Source: Rhodospirillales bacterium (GTDB lineage: Bacteria > Pseudomonadota > Alphaproteobacteria > Rhodospirillales > Magnetospirillaceae). From it: a DNA stretch of 40,425 nt. Numbering within the stretch: position 1 is the first letter of the stretch; every line of letters begins with the position of its first letter. Both the position numbers and the translations under genes were made by a program. The DNA is taken from NCBI GenBank assembly GCA_015654615.1, contig JAATGN010000115.1, positions 1 to 40,425 of the forward strand, given 5' to 3'. The notes below the pieces were generated by a model. It had not been told where the DNA came from, ran no database searches, and saw only the letters and a list, made by a program, of their open reading frames with translations. Of the stretch, positions 26,385 through 34,888 are shown one piece after another.

Positions 26385-27140
26385 TCAGGAACCCGCCGCG
26401 CCGCGCCAGGCGGTGGCGCTGCGCTCCAGGGCCAGCAACGCCTTGTTGAGGGCCAGGCCGAAGGCGGCCAGGGCGATGATGGCGGCATACATGTCGGGAA
26501 TGCGGAAGACCTCCTGCGAATAGAGCACCAGGAAGCCCAATCCGGAGTTGGCGCCGATCATCTCGGCCGCCACCAGCACCATGAAGGCGTAGGCGGCGCC
26601 CAGGCGGACGCCGGTGAAGATCGACGGCGCCGCCGCCGGCAGGATGACCTTGCGGAACAGCACCAGGCCGGTCGCGCCCATCGAACGGGCCGAGCGCAGG
26701 AGAACCGGATCGATGCCCTTGACGCCGGTGGTGGTGTTGAGCAGCACCGGCCATACCGAGGCCCAGAAAATGATCACCACCTTGGACAGCTCGCCGATGC
26801 CGAACAGCAGGATGAAGACGGGAAACAGGGCGATGGCCGAAATCTGGCGGCCGAACTGCAGCGGTCCGTCGGTGATGCGCTCGAAGCTCTTGTACCAGCC
26901 GGTCAAAAGGCCGAGCGGCACGCCGATGAGGATCGAGACGCCAAGCCCCTGGGCGATGCGCTGCAGGCTGATCAGGATGTGGCGTTCCAGTTCGCCCGAG
27001 GTGACCAGGAACCACAGGGTGGCGGCCACCTTGGAGACCGGGGTGAGGAAGTTGGGATTGACCAGCCCCAGCCGTGGGGCCGCCTCCCAGACCGCGAGGA
27101 TGGCGAAGATGAGCAAGAGGCGAAAGGCGAGCGTGCGCAT
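26385..27140 (-). CDS. ABC transporter permease (SsuC/TauC-like)
   Basis: ISLQRIAQGLGVSILIGVPLGLLTGWYKSFERITDPL-type sequence; ARSMGATGLVLFRKVILPAAAPSIFTGVRLGAAYAFMVLVAAEMIGA. Confidence 0.92.
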   Translation of the reverse strand: MRTLAFRLLLIFAILAVWEAAPRLGLVNPNFLTPVSKVAATLWFLVTSGELERHILISLQRIAQGLGVSILIGVPLGLLTGWYKSFERITDGPLQFGRQISAIALFPVFILLFGIGELSKVVIIFWASVWPVLLNTTTGVKGIDPVLLRSARSMGATGLVLFRKVILPAAAPSIFTGVRLGAAYAFMVLVAAEMIGANSGLGFLVLYSQEVFRIPDMYAAIIALAAFGLALNKALLALERSATAWRGAAGS

Positions 27141-27143
27141 GCG

Positions 27144-28022
27144 TCAGGCTGCTCCACGGGCGTTGAACAGCGAGCCCAGGAAGCCGCGCCGGCGGCGGGG
27201 CTCGGATGGCGCGTCGGCCCGATTGGCGAAAGCCTCGGCGGTGGTCTTGTCGACCTCCTCGGCCAGCAGTTCCCACAGGGTATGGCGAAGATGGGCGAAT
27301 TCCGGCGTCGAACGGACGTCGCGCCCGTGACGGGGGGCCGGCAGGTCGATGTCGACGATCTGTTTGACGCGGCCGGGACGTGCGGTGATCACCGCCACCC
27401 TTTGGGCCAGGAAGACCGCCTCGTCGATGGCGTGGGTGACGAAGACGACGGTCTTGCCGGTTTCCTCCCAGATGCGGAGCAGTTCGCCCTGAAGGATTTC
27501 CCGGGTTTGCGCGTCGAGCGCGGCGAAGGGCTCGTCCATCAGCAGGACATCGGGGTCGTAGGCCAGGGCGCGGGCGATGGCGACGCGCTGCTTCATGCCA
27601 CCGGACAGCTGCGACGGGTAACGGTGCTCGAAACCGGCCAGTCCGACCGCGGCGATGTGGCGCCGGGCGATGTCCAGGCGCTCGTCGGCGGGGATTTTCT
27701 TGATCTCCAGGCCGAACGACACATTGTCCAGCACCGTGCGCCAGGGAAACAGCGCGTAATCCTGGAACACCACGCCGCGATCGAGGCCGGGGCCGGTGAT
27801 GTCCCTGCCCAGGACCTGAACGCCGCCTTGCGCCGGAATCAGTCCGCCGACCACATGGAGAAGCGTGGATTTTCCACAGCCGCTGGGGCCCAGCACGGCG
27901 AGGAATTCACCGCGTTTGACCTCCAGGCTGACGTTGTCGAGGGCGACGAAGGCCGGGGTTTCGCCCTGGGGCGGATAGGTCTTGGTCAGGTTTGAAATAC
28001 GGATCGAATGCTCTTGGCTCAT
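27144..28022 (-). CDS. ABC transporter ATP-binding protein (SsuB/TauB-like)
   Basis: GPSGCGKSTLLHVVGG; LSGGMKQRVAIARAL; LLMDEPFAALD; start MSQEHSIRISNLTKTY. Confidence 0.93.
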   Translation of the reverse strand: MSQEHSIRISNLTKTYPPQGETPAFVALDNVSLEVKRGEFLAVLGPSGCGKSTLLHVVGGLIPAQGGVQVLGRDITGPGLDRGVVFQDYALFPWRTVLDNVSFGLEIKKIPADERLDIARRHIAAVGLAGFEHRYPSQLSGGMKQRVAIARALAYDPDVLLMDEPFAALDAQTREILQGELLRIWEETGKTVVFVTHAIDEAVFLAQRVAVITARPGRVKQIVDIDLPAPRHGRDVRSTPEFAHLRHTLWELLAEEVDKTTAEAFANRADAPSEPRRRRGFLGSLFNARGAA

Positions 28023-28193
28023 GCGACGGCTCCATAAGCAAACAGTCCTGTAGAAATATAGAATTGTCAACTATCTATGTATTTTTTTATATATTAAACA
28101 ATTAAATTTTGTACAATTTAAAATTCGAAGCGGCGCCGACCTCCCCGCCGATGGCCTGCCCGGGCCGTATTTTTTCTCTTGCATCTCCGTGAA

Positions 28194-28242
28194 TTCGATA
28201 TATCTTAAATTTCGATATAACGAATTAATCGATATATCTTAA
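28194..28242. promoter_or_regulatory. Candidate operator: two 15-bp direct repeats around an inverted TTCG...CGAA element, upstream of padR-like gene
   Basis: TTCGATATATCTTAA (28194-28208), TTCGATATAACGAA (28211-28224), ATCGATATATCTTAA (28228-28242). Confidence 0.55.
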
Positions 28243-28259
28243 CAAGAGCGAGAAAAATT

Positions 28260-28865
28260 ATGCGACACGGAAATAGTGAAGAGTCAGGCCCGTTCCGGCA
28301 TTGGGAGCGACGTTTCGCCCGCGGCAGGTTCGGCCATGGTCCGCATCCCGGCGACACGGACGACGGCGGCCATCGGCATGGCGGCCACGGCGGAGGCTCC
28401 CGGCTGGGCCGGTTCTTCGAACATGGCGATCTGAGATTGGTCGTCCTGCAACTGATCGCCGAAAAGCCGCGTCACGGCTATGAGATCATCAAGGCGATCG
28501 AGGAGAAGGCCGGCGGCGCTTATACGCCCAGTCCCGGCGCGATCTACCCCACCTTGACCCTGCTGGAGGAGTTGGGGCATCTCACCGTCACCGACGGGGC
28601 GGACGGGCGCAAGCTGCATGCCATCACCGAGGAGGGTGCGGCGTCCCTGGTCGCCAATCGCAAGGCGGTCGAGGCCGTTTTCGCCCGCATCGCGCAGGCG
28701 GGGGCCAGCGCCGGCGCCGGACCGGCGCCGCTGATCCGGCAGGCGCTGGACAATCTCAGACAGACGCTCCGGCTGCGCCTGTCGCGGGGCCCGCTCGACG
28801 AAGCGGCGGTGCAACGCGTCGCCGCCGCGCTCGACGAGGCGCGCCGGGTCATCGAGCAAGGCTGA
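28260..28865 (+). CDS. PadR family transcriptional regulator with His/Gly-rich N-terminal extension (YqjI/NfeR-like architecture)
   Basis: GHGPHPGDTDDGGHRHGGHGGG extension, then LRLVVLQLIAEKPRHGYEIIKAIEEKAGGAYTPSPGAIYPTLTLLEELGHLTV. Confidence 0.88.
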   Translation: MRHGNSEESGPFRHWERRFARGRFGHGPHPGDTDDGGHRHGGHGGGSRLGRFFEHGDLRLVVLQLIAEKPRHGYEIIKAIEEKAGGAYTPSPGAIYPTLTLLEELGHLTVTDGADGRKLHAITEEGAASLVANRKAVEAVFARIAQAGASAGAGPAPLIRQALDNLRQTLRLRLSRGPLDEAAVQRVAAALDEARRVIEQG

Positions 28866-28875
28866 TCGAGCGAGG

Positions 28876-29883
28876 TCAGGACAGGACGTCGGCATAGATC
28901 CGGTCGACATATCTGACCGGATCGGTGGTCGCTTTCAGGACGTTCACCAGCTTCAGATCCTCGGCGTAAAGCCGCAGTTCCCGCTTGAAGGGCTCTCCCA
29001 CCGGGCTGTGGCCGTGGGTGTGGCTCTTCAGCATGTCGACCAGGTCGTCGATATTGACCTTCGGCGAATAGGGATAGAAGGCCTCGGCGGTCTTGCGATA
29101 GTCGAGCGAGGTCAGGTGATGCGACTCCAGCAGGGCGAGGGTCAGCGCGGTGGCGGCGGATTTGTCGTCGCGCAGCAGGCCGCCGCGGACGCCGATGACG
29201 CAGCAGACGCGTTCGGCATATTCGTCCGAGAGATTGGTGGCGATTTCGACCAGATCGGGATTCTTGCGGAAGATCCAGGTCAGGGGATCGGAATGGCTGA
29301 GCGCCTGCGCCTCGCCCTTTTCGACGGCCAGCGGCAGCAGGTCGGCCGGATATTGCCGCCAGGTGACGTCCTGGTCGGGATCGAGGCCGTGCTTCTTGAA
29401 AAGGATCGAGAAGAAATTGCGGTCCGGCCCGCCAAGATCGGGCGTGGCGATGGTTTTGCCCTTGAAGGTCGAGAGGTCGGTGGTGATCCCGGCGTTTTTC
29501 GCGGCCAGCAGGCGCAGGCAGCCGCCGTGGGTGCCGCCGGTCAGCTTGACGTCGAAGCCCTGTTCCAGCGGCTTCAGCCAGCGCAGCGCCATGCCGACGC
29601 CGGCATCGGCCTTGCCGGTGGCGATCGCTTCCAGCAACTGGTCGGTGGACCCCACGTAATTGATCAATTCGACGTCGAGGCCGTGCTTGATGAACAGGCC
29701 GCTGCTGATGGCCAGCGGAATGGGGGCCAGGCAGGCGGCGTTGGCATTCCACGCCAGTTTGAGCGGCGTCAGTTTGGCCTGGGCGCGAGCCTTGCCGCCA
29801 AGCAGGGACAAGGGCGACGCCACGCTTGCGGCAGCGGCGGTCCGCAGCAGGGTCCGCCGCGAAAGGCGGGGCGAGTCGACCAT
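28876..29883 (-). CDS. ABC transporter substrate-binding protein, Tat-type signal, orphan
   Basis: SRRTLLRTAAAASVASPLSLLGGKARAQAKLTPLKLAWNANAACLAPIPLAISSGLFIKHGLDVELINYVGSTDQLLEAIATGKADAGVGMALRWL. Confidence 0.88.
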   Translation of the reverse strand: MVDSPRLSRRTLLRTAAAASVASPLSLLGGKARAQAKLTPLKLAWNANAACLAPIPLAISSGLFIKHGLDVELINYVGSTDQLLEAIATGKADAGVGMALRWLKPLEQGFDVKLTGGTHGGCLRLLAAKNAGITTDLSTFKGKTIATPDLGGPDRNFFSILFKKHGLDPDQDVTWRQYPADLLPLAVEKGEAQALSHSDPLTWIFRKNPDLVEIATNLSDEYAERVCCVIGVRGGLLRDDKSAATALTLALLESHHLTSLDYRKTAEAFYPYSPKVNIDDLVDMLKSHTHGHSPVGEPFKRELRLYAEDLKLVNVLKATTDPVRYVDRIYADVLS

Positions 29884-29936
29884 CGTTTTCTCCTGTCATC
29901 GGATGGATGTCACAGTTAAAAGTGCAATTCAAAAAT

Positions 29937-29946
29937 AGTCTAGTAG
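29937..29946 (-). promoter_or_regulatory. CTAG-type motif (CTACTAGACT on minus) upstream of orphan SBP
   Basis: AGTCTAGTAG in AT-rich island 29917-29970. Confidence 0.4.
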
Positions 29947-29985
29947 AAAATAGATTTATCTATCTCGTTCCGGTGGCCGCCCCGT

Positions 29986-30083
29986 CCTGGATGAATAAGG
30001 GAAAGTGGCACCGGCGTCCCTGCCAGTGTCCGCCGCTCTGCGGCGGAGTCTTTTCCACCGGCAGGGACGCCGGTGCCACTGAC
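29986..30083. repeat. Second palindromic repeat family, copy 2
   Basis: CCTGGATGAATAAGGGAAAGTGGCACCGGCGTCCCTGCC...GGCAGGGACGCCGGTGCCACTG; inverted relative to 12474 copy. Confidence 0.78.
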
Positions 30084-30156
30084 GTTTTTTAACGAAGCAA
30101 AACAACCAGCAACATGAGGTGGCCCCTGGATTTCCGCGCCTTTTAATGGACCTAAG

Positions 30157-30262
30157 GAACCACCAAGGCACCAACGGCCGGCAGAGGGGCGAAGTCCTGC
30201 GGCGCAAAGGTAAGACCGCGATATTCGATAAGCGCCTTGGTGCCTTGGTGTCTTGGTGGTTC
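30157..30262. repeat. Third palindromic repeat type (GAACCACCAAGGCACCAA...TTGGTGCCTTGGTGTCTTGGTGGTTC)
   Basis: Imperfect inverted arms visible directly. Confidence 0.7.
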
Positions 30263-30304
30263 AAAATATCCGGCCCACCTAAATCGCTTCCCGCAGGTGA
30301 CAAT

Positions 30305-31669
30305 TTATTCCGCCGTGGCGATTTCGATCAGCTTGGTTTTCTGGTCCGACCGGGGCAGCGAACCGAAGGGGACCACGGTGACGGCGGGGCGGATCGCCAG
30401 GATTTCGCGGGTCCGTTGCTCGATGCGCCGGGCGACGTCGTCCCACTGCGATTGCGGCGTGGCCTCGCCGGCCTCGACCACCACGCGGAGCGGCGGCTCC
30501 ACCCGGGGGGGCGGCCCGCTCAGGCGGATGCGGATCTGTCCCGAGACGGCGGGCTGAAAGCCGGCCACCACTTCCTGGATGGCGGCAGGATAGACCTTGG
30601 CGCCTTTGACGTTGAGCATGTCGTCGGCCCGGCCGACGATCTCCATGCGGGTCCCGAAATGGCCGCAGTGGGGGCATTCGCCGACATGGATTTTCAGAAT
30701 GTCGCCGGTGGCGTTGCGAAAGGCCGGCGCCGCTTCATAGTCGAGGGCGGTATGGATGGCCTCGCCCACGGCGCCGTCCCTGATCTCGATCGGCGCCTTG
30801 GTTTCGGGGTCGACCAGGTCGTAGCGGAAGCAGTGATCCTCGGCCAGATAGTGCATGCCGTGATAGGCCGCGCCGCCGCAGGAGATGGTGGCATTGTGCC
30901 AGGCGCCGCCGGTGACGTCATAGATCCTGGCGCCGAAGGCGGCGGTGATCTTCTCGCGGAACGGCGCCATGCTGACCCCCGGTTCGCCGGTGCAGACCAG
31001 GATCTCGAGTCCCAGGGCGGCCACCGGCTTGCCGATCTCGCCGGGCGCCCGCTCGATCAATTGATGGAGCAGCGACGGAGTGGCGAACAGCGCCCTGGGG
31101 CGGGTGTATTCGATATAGCGGAGGATTTTCGGGATGCCGCCTTCGGCCCCGACGGCGATGGGCCGCGCCCCATAGGCTTCCAGGGCCTGCACATAGGTGA
31201 CGCCGGCCAGCCACAGGCTCAGCCCGAAGGCGTGAAAGGTGGTGTCGCCCGGGGCGATGCCGGCCGCCTGGAACAGCCTTCCCAGCATCCGGTGGGTGAT
31301 GTCGAGATCCTTGCGGGTGAAGGCGTAGAAGGTCGGCTGGCCGGTGGTGCCGGAGGTGGCGGCGACATGCACCACCTGTTCGAGCGGCGCCGTCAGATGC
31401 AGGCCGAACGGGTGGCCGTAACGCTCCAGCGATTGCTCCTGCGACTGCCGGTGCCGCGTTTTGTCGAGGAAGGCCGGCAGGCGGCGGAAGTCCTCGAGGC
31501 TGCGGATATCCTCCGGCGCGGTGACGCCGGCCTCGCGGAAGCGCAGCCGGTAATAGTCGTCATTGCCGAAGACATAGGCGATCTGCCGCCGCAACTTGGC
31601 GAACCGAAGATCATTGAGGGCGGCGATATAGTCGCCGGGATCACGGGTATCGATACCGAAACTATGCAT
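30305..31669 (-). CDS. PaaK-like phenylacetate-CoA ligase family acyl-CoA synthetase
   Basis: AATSGTTGQPTFYAFTRKD; IYDVTGGAWHNATISCGG; CPHCGHFGTRMEIVGRADDMLNVKGAKVYPAAIQEVV. Confidence 0.88.
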   Translation of the reverse strand: MHSFGIDTRDPGDYIAALNDLRFAKLRRQIAYVFGNDDYYRLRFREAGVTAPEDIRSLEDFRRLPAFLDKTRHRQSQEQSLERYGHPFGLHLTAPLEQVVHVAATSGTTGQPTFYAFTRKDLDITHRMLGRLFQAAGIAPGDTTFHAFGLSLWLAGVTYVQALEAYGARPIAVGAEGGIPKILRYIEYTRPRALFATPSLLHQLIERAPGEIGKPVAALGLEILVCTGEPGVSMAPFREKITAAFGARIYDVTGGAWHNATISCGGAAYHGMHYLAEDHCFRYDLVDPETKAPIEIRDGAVGEAIHTALDYEAAPAFRNATGDILKIHVGECPHCGHFGTRMEIVGRADDMLNVKGAKVYPAAIQEVVAGFQPAVSGQIRIRLSGPPPRVEPPLRVVVEAGEATPQSQWDDVARRIEQRTREILAIRPAVTVVPFGSLPRSDQKTKLIEIATAE

Positions 31670-32384
31670 GGGGTCCTCGCAACAGGCGGGCGGCGAAACG
31701 GGGATAAAGCGGAGCGAGTTCGTCGGCGATCGGACCCCGCAACAGGCGCAGGTCCTCGGCCGACGGCCCCGGGGTGACGGGAACGCCGGTGGGGGCGGCG
31801 AAATCGAAGCCGGTGTGGGCGCGGACGGTCTCGACGGTTTCGCCCGGGTGAACCGAGGCCAGGACGAAGCGTCCCCGCGCAAAGCGGAAAACCGCCCGCC
31901 CGGTCACCAGGCTTCGCGGCCCGCCGGTCCGATAGGCGCCGTCCGGTCCGCTGCCGCGGGCGCTGATGAAATCGACCGCGGGGACCAGCACGCGGCGGCT
32001 GTGTTCTTCCCGGAACAGCACGACATTGGGCACCAGCGCCAGCAGATAGGCCGAGCCGTAGCTGCCGGGAAAGCGCTGGTCGCCGGCCCGGACCAGATTG
32101 ACATTGCCATGGCCGTCGATCTGTCCGCCTCCCAGGAAAAAGCTGTCGAGGCGTCCTTGCGCGGCGAAATCGAACAGTTCGCGGCCGCCGTCGGTGAAGG
32201 GGTTGTGGCGGGGCGACCCGAGGATGGAGACGGTCATTCGGCCGGACGCCCGCCGTTCGGCCAGCAGGGCGGCGGCGGCCGGAATCGGCGAATTGCTGCC
32301 GACCGCGACGGTGCGCGAATCCGCCACCAGGCCGGCCAGCACGGCGGCGAGGAAAGCGGCCCGGTCGGGATCAGGTCCGCTCAT
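31662..32384 (-). CDS. CoA-transferase subunit B-like protein (class I/IpdB-like)
   Basis: VAVGSNSPIPAAAALLAE; FFLGGGQIDGHGNVNLV; paired with overlapping alpha-like ORF. Confidence 0.78.
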   Translation of the reverse strand: MSGPDPDRAAFLAAVLAGLVADSRTVAVGSNSPIPAAAALLAERRASGRMTVSILGSPRHNPFTDGGRELFDFAAQGRLDSFFLGGGQIDGHGNVNLVRAGDQRFPGSYGSAYLLALVPNVVLFREEHSRRVLVPAVDFISARGSGPDGAYRTGGPRSLVTGRAVFRFARGRFVLASVHPGETVETVRAHTGFDFAAPTGVPVTPGPSAEDLRLLRGPIADELAPLYPRFAARLLRGPHA

Positions 32385-33201
32385 CGAGCCAGTCCGCGAG
32401 GAGGGCGGCGAAGCCGTCGGCGGTTTTGGCGGCGGCGGCGTAGCGGAAAAGCGCCGCCTCGTCGGCCGGCACGCTCCCGGCAAAACCGAGCGGCCAGGTT
32501 CCTTGCGGCGCCACCGCGACCCGGGTGACGTAAAGATGCGGCAAGGTGCCGGCGGCCAGGAGCGGATCGTCCAGCAAATTGCCGGGATGCAGGGCCTCGA
32601 CCGTCACCAGGGTCCGGCGGGCGGCATGGGCCAGGGTGACGAGCTCGCGGCGCACGCCGATCCAGACATTGCCGGCGGCATCGGCCAGCCCGGCATGGAA
32701 CAGCGCCACATCGGGCCGAATGGCCGGAACCAGCACGATGGGATCTTCGCTTTCGGCCAGGGGATTTTGGATCACCCGCCAGTCCGGGTGCCCGGCCAGC
32801 AGGTCGGTCCCCAGAATTCCGCGGAGCGGCATGAAGGGAATTCCCTTCTCGGCGGCCTGCAGGGCGGCGTGCTGGGCCGGGCAGGTGGAGTCGGTAAGTG
32901 CGAGCGTTCCGGCCGCCAGGGCGGCGCGGAATCGCGGCGCCGCGCCGTATTCCCCAAGGGTGATGCCGGCGGTTTCCAGGCTGGCGACGCAGCCGGCGCC
33001 GATCAGCAGGTCGGCCTGAAGGCCCGAGGTCGGCGCGGTCACCAGATGGAGGCGGCGAACGCCGCGACGGACCAGCGCCAGGGTGGCGGCCATGGCGACG
33101 CCGCTGTAGTCGGCCGGGATGGCCAGGCTGGCGCCGTCGCCGATGGCCGCCGCCAGCCCGGACAGATCGACCGGCGTGCCCGGCGCTTCCATCCCCGTCA
33201 T
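32371..33201 (-). CDS. CoA-transferase subunit A-like protein (class I/IpdA-like)
   Basis: LHLVTAPTSGLQADLLIGAGCVASLETAGITLGEYGAAPRFRAAL; IVLVPAIRPDVALFHAGLADAAGNVWIG. Confidence 0.8.
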   Translation of the reverse strand: MTGMEAPGTPVDLSGLAAAIGDGASLAIPADYSGVAMAATLALVRRGVRRLHLVTAPTSGLQADLLIGAGCVASLETAGITLGEYGAAPRFRAALAAGTLALTDSTCPAQHAALQAAEKGIPFMPLRGILGTDLLAGHPDWRVIQNPLAESEDPIVLVPAIRPDVALFHAGLADAAGNVWIGVRRELVTLAHAARRTLVTVEALHPGNLLDDPLLAAGTLPHLYVTRVAVAPQGTWPLGFAGSVPADEAALFRYAAAAKTADGFAALLADWLDERT

Positions 33202-33950
33202 TTGCCCAGGAAAACCGGGGCGCGTTTCTGCTTGAAGGCGGCCAGTCCTTCGGCGCAGTCGTCGCTGACGGTGACCTGATCGACCTCGCGCCGGGCGATG
33301 CCGGCCAGTTCGGACGGTCCCTTGGGCAGGGTGCGCCCGACGAAGCGCTTCAGTTGCGCCAGCACCAGCGGCGCGTTGGCGACCAGCTTGCCGGCATAGT
33401 CGAGCGCCGCCTCCAATTGCCGGCCGGTGGGCACCACCTTGTTGACCAGCCCGATCTCATAGGCGCGCTGGGCCGACAGCGGTTCGCCGATCAGCAGCAG
33501 CTCCATGGCGATCTTGTGGGGGATGCGGGCGGCCAGGGAGGCGATCAGGCCGCCGCTGAAGCCGACCTTGGCTTCCGGATAGACGAATTTGCTGTTCTCG
33601 GCGGCGACCAGGAGATCGCTGTATTGGGCGAACAGCAGGCCGCCGCCGACCACCCAGCCCGACACCGCGGCGATCACCGGCTTGTCCACCTCGACCCCGA
33701 TGCCGGGAATGGCCCGCCACAGATCGTGCGGGATGTCGTCGAGGTCGGCCCCGGCGGTGAAGGCCGCGTCGCCCGCCGCGGCGATCACCGCCACCCGGTC
33801 GTCCGAGGCATTGAAGCGCCGCCAGGCGGCGTTGAGGCGTTCCACCACCTCCTTGGTCAGCGCATTGCGTTTGCCGGGACGATCGATGGTGATGATCGCC
33901 ACCCGGTCTTGCGACCGATAGGTGACGACCTCGGCCGCGCTCTCGCCCAT
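33198..33950 (-). CDS. Enoyl-CoA hydratase/isomerase family protein
   Basis: VAIITIDRPGKRNALTKEVVERLNAAW; AFTAGADLDDIP; AAVSGWVVGGGLLFAQYSDLLVAAENSKFVYPEAKVGF. Confidence 0.88.
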   Translation of the reverse strand: MGESAAEVVTYRSQDRVAIITIDRPGKRNALTKEVVERLNAAWRRFNASDDRVAVIAAAGDAAFTAGADLDDIPHDLWRAIPGIGVEVDKPVIAAVSGWVVGGGLLFAQYSDLLVAAENSKFVYPEAKVGFSGGLIASLAARIPHKIAMELLLIGEPLSAQRAYEIGLVNKVVPTGRQLEAALDYAGKLVANAPLVLAQLKRFVGRTLPKGPSELAGIARREVDQVTVSDDCAEGLAAFKQKRAPVFLGK

Positions 33951-33952
33951 GA

Positions 33953-34738
33953 TCAGCGTCCGCACCAGACGGGATCGCGCTTGTCGAGGAAGGCCCCGAT
34001 GCCTTCCCGGGCGTCCTGAGCTTCGAGATTGGTCACCATCACCTGGGCGGTGTAGGCATAGGCCTCGGCCAGCGGCAGTTCGGCCTGGCGGTAGAAGGCC
34101 TCCTTGCCGACGGCCAGGGTCAGCGGCGATTTCGAGGCCAGTTTCAGGGCCAGGGCGCGGGTCCGCTCCGCCAGGGCGGCGGCCGGCACGATCTCGTTGA
34201 TCAGGCCGAAGCGCAGGGCGGTCGCCGCGTCGATCAGATCGCCGGTCAGCAGCATCTGCATGGCCGCCTTGTGGCCGACGTTGCGCGACAGCGCCACCAT
34301 CGGGGTCGAACAGAACAGTCCGATATTGACCCCCGGCGTGGCGAAGCGGGCCTCCTCGGCGGCCACCGCCAGATCGCAGCTGGCGACCAATTGGCAGCCG
34401 GCGGCGGTGGCGACGCCGTGCACCTGGGCGATCACCGGCTTGGGCAGGCGGACGATGGCCTGCATGACCTGGGCGCAATCGGCGAACAGCGCCTCGGTAT
34501 AGGCCCGCGCGTAACCGGCCGCCCGCAGTTCCTTGAGGTCGTGGCCGGCGCAGAAGGCCGGCCCGGCCCCGGCCAGGATGACGACGCGGACGCCTTCGTC
34601 GGCGGCCAGGGAGTCCAGTTCGTCCAGCAGGGCCCGCAGCATGCCTTGCGACAGGCTGTTGCGGGCCTGCGGGCGGTTCAGCGTCAGGGTGGCGATGCCG
34701 GCGTCGGTCTCGCGCAGAAGCAGGGGGGTGTCGGTCAT
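33953..34738 (-). CDS. Enoyl-CoA hydratase
   Basis: IATLTLNRPQARNSLSQGMLRAL; AFCAGHDLKELR; AQVHGVATAAGCQLVASCDLAVAAEEARFATPGVNIGLF. Confidence 0.9.
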   Translation of the reverse strand: MTDTPLLLRETDAGIATLTLNRPQARNSLSQGMLRALLDELDSLAADEGVRVVILAGAGPAFCAGHDLKELRAAGYARAYTEALFADCAQVMQAIVRLPKPVIAQVHGVATAAGCQLVASCDLAVAAEEARFATPGVNIGLFCSTPMVALSRNVGHKAAMQMLLTGDLIDAATALRFGLINEIVPAAALAERTRALALKLASKSPLTLAVGKEAFYRQAELPLAEAYAYTAQVMVTNLEAQDAREGIGAFLDKRDPVWCGR

Positions 34739-34784
34739 GATGGTTTTCTCCTCGGGAAGCGGGGAATGACTGTTAATTTTTGCC

Positions 34785-34861
34785 GTCATTGCGAGCCCTT
34801 GGGCGAAGCAATCCAGAGGTTGGAGCACAATGCTGGATTGCTTCGCTTCGCTCGCAATGAC
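34785..34861. repeat. REP-like palindromic repeat inside the CoA operon
   Basis: GTCATTGCGAGCCCTTGGGCGAAGCAATCCAG...CTGGATTGCTTCGCTTCGCTCGCAATGAC between two same-strand CDS. Confidence 0.88.
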
Positions 34862-34888
34862 GCTAAAAGAACGAAGCCTTTCGTCTCT

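Noticed and set aside
28061-28130. AT-rich stretch with TTGTACAA palindrome between the ABC ATPase and padR genes
   Set aside because: Only an 8-bp perfect core; extended arms do not pair. Could be a promoter island but insufficient support for a specific site.
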